Below are positions 60,120 through 64,000 of a stretch of DNA of 64,000 bases, in pieces (within the stretch, counting starts at the first letter, position 1; every line of letters begins with the position of its first letter). The DNA is from Rhizobium sp. RM (GTDB lineage Bacteria; Pseudomonadota; Alphaproteobacteria; Rhizobiales; Rhizobiaceae), in contig NZ_JACAWV010000022.1 of the NCBI RefSeq assembly GCF_013390595.1, positions 248,001-312,000 on the forward strand, written 5' to 3'. The notes under the pieces are model-generated. The model had not been told where the DNA came from. It searched no databases and saw only the letters and a program-made list of their open reading frames with translations. The position numbers and the translations under genes are program-made.

Positions 60120-61151
60120 ATGGCTTGGCAACCGGCCGAAAACCGTTATGCGTCCATGAAGTACAATCATTGCGGCCGTTCGGGCCTCAAGCTTCCGGCG
60201 ATCTCGCTGGGGCTCTGGCACAATTTCGGCAATGACACCCCGCACCAGACCAAACAGGCAATCTGCCGCCGTGCGTTCGACCTCGGCATCACCCACTTCG
60301 ATCTCGCCAACAACTACGGTCCGCCACCCGGCAGCGCCGAAATCGCCTTCGGTGAAATTCTGAAGACCGATTTTGCCGGCTACCGCGATGAGCTCGTCAT
60401 CTCCTCCAAGGCCGGATACAACATGTGGCCGGGTCCTTATGGCGAATGGGGCAGCCGCAAATACCTCATCTCGTCCTGCGATCAGAGCCTGAAGCGCATG
60501 GGCCTCGACTATGTCGATATCTTCTATTCGCATCGCTTCGACCCGAACACGCCGCTTGAAGAAACCTGCGGCGCGCTGGATCAGATCGTCCGGTCCGGCA
60601 AGGCGCTCTATGTCGGCATTTCCTCCTACAACTCCAAGCGTACGCGCGAGGCTGCGGCGATCCTCAAGGATCTCGGCACGCCCTGCATCATCCACCAGCC
60701 GAGCTATTCGATGATCAACCGCTGGATCGAGGAAGACGGCCTGGTCGATACGCTCGAGGAACTGGGCGTCGGCTCCATCGTCTTTTCGCCGCTGGCACAG
60801 GGCATGCTGACGACGAAATATCTCGGTGGTGTGCCAGATGGCAGCCGCGCGACACAGGGCAAGTCGCTCAATCCCGCTTTCCTGAACGATCAGAATGTCG
60901 AAAACATCCGCGCTCTGAACCGTATCGCCGAAAAGCGCGGCCAGACACTGGCGCAGATGGCGATTGCCTGGGTTCTGCGCGGTGGCCGCATCACGTCGGC
61001 GCTGATCGGCGCCAGCCGGGTCGAGCAGGTCGAGGATTGCGTGAAGGCTCTCGACAATCCCGACTTCACCGCCGAGGAACTGGCGGAAATCGATCGTTAC
61101 GCACGCGATGCTGACATCAATCTGTGGGCGAAATCCGCAGAACGCAAATAA
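60120..61151 (+). CDS. mgrA: Aldo/keto reductase, L-glyceraldehyde 3-phosphate reductase-like (YghZ/MgrA type)
   Basis: A 343-residue reductase close to YghZ/MgrA (AKR14-like). It has HCGRSGLKLPAISLGLWHNF, the catalytic pair in FDLANNYGPPPGSAE, Lys in VISSKAGYNMWPGPYG and His in FYSHRFDPNTP. The NADPH site is ALIGASRVEQVED. It reduces L-glyceraldehyde 3-phosphate or methylglyoxal. ATG 60120 has a GGAGG-like site; a longer frame upstream has none. It follows the mannosidase gene with a 144-bp gap and may be cotranscribed, which would link it to sugar catabolism. Confidence 0.87.
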   Translation: MAWQPAENRYASMKYNHCGRSGLKLPAISLGLWHNFGNDTPHQTKQAICRRAFDLGITHFDLANNYGPPPGSAEIAFGEILKTDFAGYRDELVISSKAGYNMWPGPYGEWGSRKYLISSCDQSLKRMGLDYVDIFYSHRFDPNTPLEETCGALDQIVRSGKALYVGISSYNSKRTREAAAILKDLGTPCIIHQPSYSMINRWIEEDGLVDTLEELGVGSIVFSPLAQGMLTTKYLGGVPDGSRATQGKSLNPAFLNDQNVENIRALNRIAEKRGQTLAQMAIAWVLRGGRITSALIGASRVEQVEDCVKALDNPDFTAEELAEIDRYARDADINLWAKSAERK

Positions 61152-61162
61152 CAAAAAGAGAC

Positions 61163-61187
61163 GGCCGCCCGGTTTTTCCGGGCGGCC
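61163..61187. terminator. Strong hairpin after mgrA-like gene
   Basis: GGCCGCCCGG pairs perfectly with CCGGGCGGCC over TTTTT. There is no T-run after it, but it stands right after the stop codon and is likely the 3' end structure of the transcript. Confidence 0.65.
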
Positions 61188-61341
61188 TGACGACCATCGG
61201 AATGCCCGCAAAAATCTCCAAACAAGAGATTAATTTTCGCTGCTAAGCATTAACAACCATTACATAAATGTAATTTTAAATTCAGTTTCCGTTCATTCGT
61301 TTATTCGTAAATTCCTCTCATCGAAACAAGAGGAAACACTC

Positions 61342-61668
61342 ATGAAAAAGTTCATCACCGTTCTTCTGGCCGCAACCGTTCTCGCTGCTCCGATGGCACA
61401 GGCACAGAGCCGTCACGACGACCGTCACCGCAGCGTTCGCATCGAACGCGAAGTCACCACCAAGAAGGTCATCGTCAAGAAGCATCGCTGGGATCGTGGT
61501 CAGCGCCTCTCCGCTGGTGAACGTCGCAACTACATCGACCGCCGCGACTACCGCCGTTACCGTCTGTCCGAACCGCGCCGTGACCAGCGCTGGGTTCGCG
61601 TCGACAACCAGTTCCTGCTCATCAACGCCGTCAGCGGCCTGATTGTTGGCCTGGCTGCAGCACGCTAA
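61342..61668 (+). CDS. RcnB-like small basic periplasmic protein
   Basis: A 108-residue protein with a signal peptide (FITVLLAATVLAAPMAQA), then a highly basic mature part (SRHDDRHRSVRIEREVTTKK) and the RcnB-like end (WDRGQRLSAGERRNYIDRRD, QRWVRVDNQFLLINAVSGLI). RcnB proteins are linked to Ni/Co homeostasis in E. coli, but rhizobial members are mostly of unknown role. The upstream spacer (61188-61341) is very AT-rich with a repeated TTATTCG/TTCATTCG element. It ends at a strong terminator. Confidence 0.75.
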   Translation: MKKFITVLLAATVLAAPMAQAQSRHDDRHRSVRIEREVTTKKVIVKKHRWDRGQRLSAGERRNYIDRRDYRRYRLSEPRRDQRWVRVDNQFLLINAVSGLIVGLAAAR

Positions 61669-61691
61669 GGCAAGCACCGGCATCAAAAGAA

Positions 61692-61717
61692 AAGGCCCGC
61701 TTTCGCGGGCCTTTTTT
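61692..61717. terminator. Bidirectional rho-independent terminator
   Basis: AAGGCCCGC pairs with GCGGGCCTT over TTTC, with TTTTATT after it and an A-run before it. It separates the convergent RcnB-like and gnd genes. Confidence 0.85.
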
Positions 61718-61735
61718 ATTGGTCATTTTCCGCAA

Positions 61736-63166
61736 TCAGAAAATGTCAGCACCGCTGCCCCACGGGCCATGCGGCTTGTCCACACCGTCGGTGCGCTCGA
61801 AGCCGTGTGCGCCGAAGAAGTCGCGCTGTGCCTGGATGAGGTTCGCGCTGCCGCGGCCACGACGGTAAGCGTCGAAATAACCGAGAGCCGACGCCAGAGC
61901 CGGAACCGGCAGACCGGACAGAACGGCGTAGGAAACGACGCGACGCAGCGGCGCATCGGTGTCCTTCACCATGGTCGAGAAGGCCGGCGTCACGATGAGG
62001 TTGGCCACATGCGGGTCCTTCGTGAAGGCCGAGGTGATCTCATCGAGGAACTGCGAGCGGATGATGCAACCAGCGCGCCAGATGCGGGCGATCGTCGGCA
62101 TCGGCAGGTTCCAGTTGAACTCGTTCGAGGCTGCCGACATGATGGCGAAGCCCTGCGCATAAGCACCGATCTTCGCGGCCAGAAGCGCGCTTTCCAGATC
62201 GGCGATGAAGGCCTTCTTGTCAGCCGGGGAATCGACGAGGCCCGGCAGACCGAAGATCTTTTCGGCAGCTTCGCGCTCATCCTTCTGCGAAGACAGGATA
62301 CGGGCTGCAACGGCCGCTTCGATGGCGGTGGCAGCAACGCCCATGTTCTGTGCTTCGATGACCGACCACTTGCCGGTGCCCTTCTGGCCGGCCTTGTCGA
62401 GGATCAGGTCGACCATCGGCTTGCCGGTGATCGGGTCTGCGGCGCGCAGAACCTTTTCGGTGATCTCGATCAGGTAGGAGTTGAGACGACCCTTGTTCCA
62501 CTCGCCGAACACGTCAGCGATTTCAACGGCGCTCATATTCAGGCCGTCGCGCAGGATGCCGTAGATTTCGGCGATCATCTGCATGTCGGCATATTCGATG
62601 CCGTTGTGAATGGTCTTGACGAAGTGACCGGCGCCATCGTTGCCGAGCCATGCAACGCACGGGTCTTCGTTGTACTTGGCGGAGATGGAGGTCAGAACCT
62701 TCTCGACGCGCTTCCAGCTGTCTTCCGTGCCACCGACCATGATCGACGGTCCGTGACGGGCACCTTCTTCACCACCGGAAACACCCATGCCGATGAAGGT
62801 CAGGCCGCTGTCCTTGAGGTTGTCGAAACGGCGGATGGTATCGCGGAAGTTCGCATTGCCGGCGTCGATCATGATGTCGCCGTTGGCCAGGTGCGGCTTG
62901 AGGATTTCCATCTGCTGATCGACCGGATCGCCGGCCTTGATCATGATGATGATCGGGCGTGGAGGACGAATGGCGGCGACGAATTCCTCAATGGTTTCGC
63001 AGGGGATCAACTGACCCTGCAATTCGCCAGCCTCGGCGTAGAATTTTCTCGTAGCTTCCGGGGTCCGGTTGAAAACGGCAATCTTGTTGCCCTTTTCTGC
63101 GATGTTCAATGCCAGGTTCGAGCCCATGACACCGAGACCGATCAAACCGATTTCTGCCTGTTCCAC
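61736..63166 (-). CDS. gnd: 6-phosphogluconate dehydrogenase (decarboxylating)
   Basis: A 476-residue enzyme of the oxidative pentose-phosphate pathway. The NADP-binding N-terminus is IGLIGLGVMGSNLALNIAEK, with the substrate motifs MGVSGGEEGARHGPSIMVGG and GHFVKTIHNGIEYADMQMIA, and the C-terminal ILSGLPVPALASALGYFDAY. The length is the normal long form. The GTG start at 63166 has GGAGG 7 bp upstream. It converts 6-phosphogluconate to ribulose 5-phosphate with NADPH. It is preceded by about 165 bp with no gene. Confidence 0.95.
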   Translation of the reverse strand: MEQAEIGLIGLGVMGSNLALNIAEKGNKIAVFNRTPEATRKFYAEAGELQGQLIPCETIEEFVAAIRPPRPIIIMIKAGDPVDQQMEILKPHLANGDIMIDAGNANFRDTIRRFDNLKDSGLTFIGMGVSGGEEGARHGPSIMVGGTEDSWKRVEKVLTSISAKYNEDPCVAWLGNDGAGHFVKTIHNGIEYADMQMIAEIYGILRDGLNMSAVEIADVFGEWNKGRLNSYLIEITEKVLRAADPITGKPMVDLILDKAGQKGTGKWSVIEAQNMGVAATAIEAAVAARILSSQKDEREAAEKIFGLPGLVDSPADKKAFIADLESALLAAKIGAYAQGFAIMSAASNEFNWNLPMPTIARIWRAGCIIRSQFLDEITSAFTKDPHVANLIVTPAFSTMVKDTDAPLRRVVSYAVLSGLPVPALASALGYFDAYRRGRGSANLIQAQRDFFGAHGFERTDGVDKPHGPWGSGADIF

Positions 63167-63332
63167 GGATGTGCCTCCATCTTGCTTTTTGAGTGGTCGT
63201 GTTGTGGCACTGTAATGAACAAACAGCAAGGCTGAGCCGGGCTTAAACGATTAAATTTTGATGACGCAAGTCAGCTTTGCATATTTGCTTGAGGTCCATA
63301 AGCTGGAGTTATGGCGGATCGGCGACATCCTC

Positions 63333-63491
63333 TCAGGACGGTTTTGGCCTGTCGTCACCGTCATCGAGCACGCGCCACGCCGCTCCATCCATATCGTCAT
63401 ACTGGCCCGCTTTCAGCGACCAGAGAAAGGCGAAAAGACCGAGGCCGCCGAGAAACAACGCCACCGGTATCAGGTAGATCAGCATGTTCAT
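63333..63491 (-). CDS. ccoS: cbb3-type cytochrome oxidase assembly protein CcoS (FixS)
   Basis: A 52-residue protein read directly from the minus strand. It has one membrane segment (LIYLIPVALFLGGLGLFAF), then the CcoS hallmark LKAGQYDDMDGAAWRVL and a short tail ending KPS. It is needed for cofactor insertion into cbb3 oxidase in rhizobia. Its ATG overlaps the fixI stop by 4 bp (ATGA), the usual last position of fixGHIS. The motif is strong evidence despite the size. Confidence 0.9.
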   Translation of the reverse strand: MNMLIYLIPVALFLGGLGLFAFLWSLKAGQYDDMDGAAWRVLDDGDDRPKPS

Positions 63492-64000
63492 GCCGTCTGC
63501 ACTCCCTGCCCCAGATGCACGGCCGGCATGTCGATTTCGGTTCCGGCCCTGTCGGCGCCAGCAAGACGCAGGGCATTGGCGACAACGATCAAGGACGACG
63601 TCGACATGGCAATCGCCGCGATCATCGGTGTGGCATAACCGGCAATGGCAACAGGCACGGCGATCACGTTGTAGCCAATCGCCAGGGCAAAGTTCTGGCG
63701 GATCAGTTGCCCTGCCCGCCGCGCCGTATCGATGGCGAACGGCACGGCCTCCAGGCTCTCATGCATGAAGACGAAATCAGCCGCCTGGCGGCCGATGTCG
63801 GCGGCGGTCGCCGGTGCCATCGACACATGCGCGGCGGCAAGCGCCGGCGCGTCGTTGATGCCATCGCCCACCATCAGCACACGCTTTCCCTCGCCCGCAA
63901 GCATCACGCAGCGCGCCGCCTTGTCCCTGGGCGAAAGCTCCGCGCCCCACCTGTCGATGCCAAGCCGCTCTGCCAGCATCCTCACCGCCGCCTTGCGGTC
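63488..64000 (-). CDS. fixI: C-terminal part of FixI/CcoI heavy-metal P-type ATPase (continues beyond window)
   Basis: The last 170 residues of a P1B-type ATPase. They include the hinge motif MVGDGINDAPALAAAHVSM and two late transmembrane helices (NFALAIGYNVIAVPVAIAG and IAAIAMSTSSLIVVANALRL). The gene enters from the right edge and stops at 63488. FixI imports or exports copper for cbb3 oxidase assembly. Overlap with ccoS confirms the fixGHIS layout; the upstream fixG and fixH genes are outside the window. Confidence 0.88.
   Translation of the reverse strand, partial: DRKAAVRMLAERLGIDRWGAELSPRDKAARCVMLAGEGKRVLMVGDGINDAPALAAAHVSMAPATAADIGRQAADFVFMHESLEAVPFAIDTARRAGQLIRQNFALAIGYNVIAVPVAIAGYATPMIAAIAMSTSSLIVVANALRLAGADRAGTEIDMPAVHLGQGVQTA

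Noticed and set aside
59460..61211. Minus-strand frame of about 583 codons
   Set aside because: It is antisense to the mannosidase and mgrA-like genes; no recognisable domains and the opposite strand is clearly coding.
61643..63235. Plus-strand frame of about 530 codons
   Set aside because: It is antisense to gnd, which shows complete family motifs on the minus strand.

Overview
The window is high-GC alphaproteobacterial chromosome. The gene style (many LysR/oxidoreductase pairs, a znuABC-zur locus, fixI-ccoS order, HWE histidine kinase, mannoside catabolism) suggests a Rhizobiaceae member, most likely Agrobacterium/Rhizobium. This is an inference from gene content; no rRNA or other marker gene is present. 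No tRNA, rRNA, CRISPR array or complete IS element was seen.

Layout: 0-15.4 kb is a run of small regulator/oxidoreductase units: three LysR, one MerR and one TetR regulator next to dehydrogenases, an aldo/keto reductase, an MFS exporter, a MetX-like acyltransferase, an M20 amidohydrolase, an Asp/Glu racemase, a tautomerase and a glutamine amidotransferase. A fourth LysR gene closes this block. 15.4-26.6 kb is different. It is visibly less GC-rich at its left side and carries a T7-like late phage block: two very large phage-type proteins, a tail fibre with a T7-gp17-like head, a fibre-associated protein, and three small membrane proteins that look like holins. 26.6-45.5 kb returns to chromosomal genes: HxlR/GST, two LysR units, an exported cyclophilin-like/hydrolase/CMD-cupin set, a frameshifted polysaccharide deacetylase, a tyrA-like gene behind a possible tyrosine leader peptide, a histidine kinase/receiver pair, an FtsI-type PBP, and a single-haem protein with a SARP-like regulator. 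45.7-51.3 kb is a second phage-derived block: XRE repressor, small ORF, an unusual HNH-like/winged-helix protein, a primase-helicase and a GH108 endolysin, ending at a strong terminator. 51.3-64 kb is housekeeping: FAH-family hydrolase, gamma-carbonic anhydrase, zur-znuB-znuC/znuA, a LacI-controlled beta-mannosidase with a mgrA-like aldo/keto reductase, an RcnB-like protein, gnd, ccoS and the end of fixI.

The main observation is that the two phage-derived blocks, about 19 kb apart, look like parts of one system. Three copies of a 17-bp operator (consensus GTTGCnnnnnTCACAAC, one copy inverted) lie in front of the repressor, the first early gene and the primase. A separate 5' motif (A[CT]AACCATT followed by TGCC..CTC, 46-52 nt before the start codon) precedes the first large virion-type protein and a holin-like gene in block 1, and the endolysin in block 2; a shorter version precedes the HNH/winged-helix gene in block 2. 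No integrase, capsid, portal or terminase is in the window. The hypothesis is a dispersed, domesticated podovirus-like element with replication, ejection/fibre and lysis functions. The packaging genes may lie elsewhere in the genome (a gene-transfer-agent-like or defective prophage state) or be lost.
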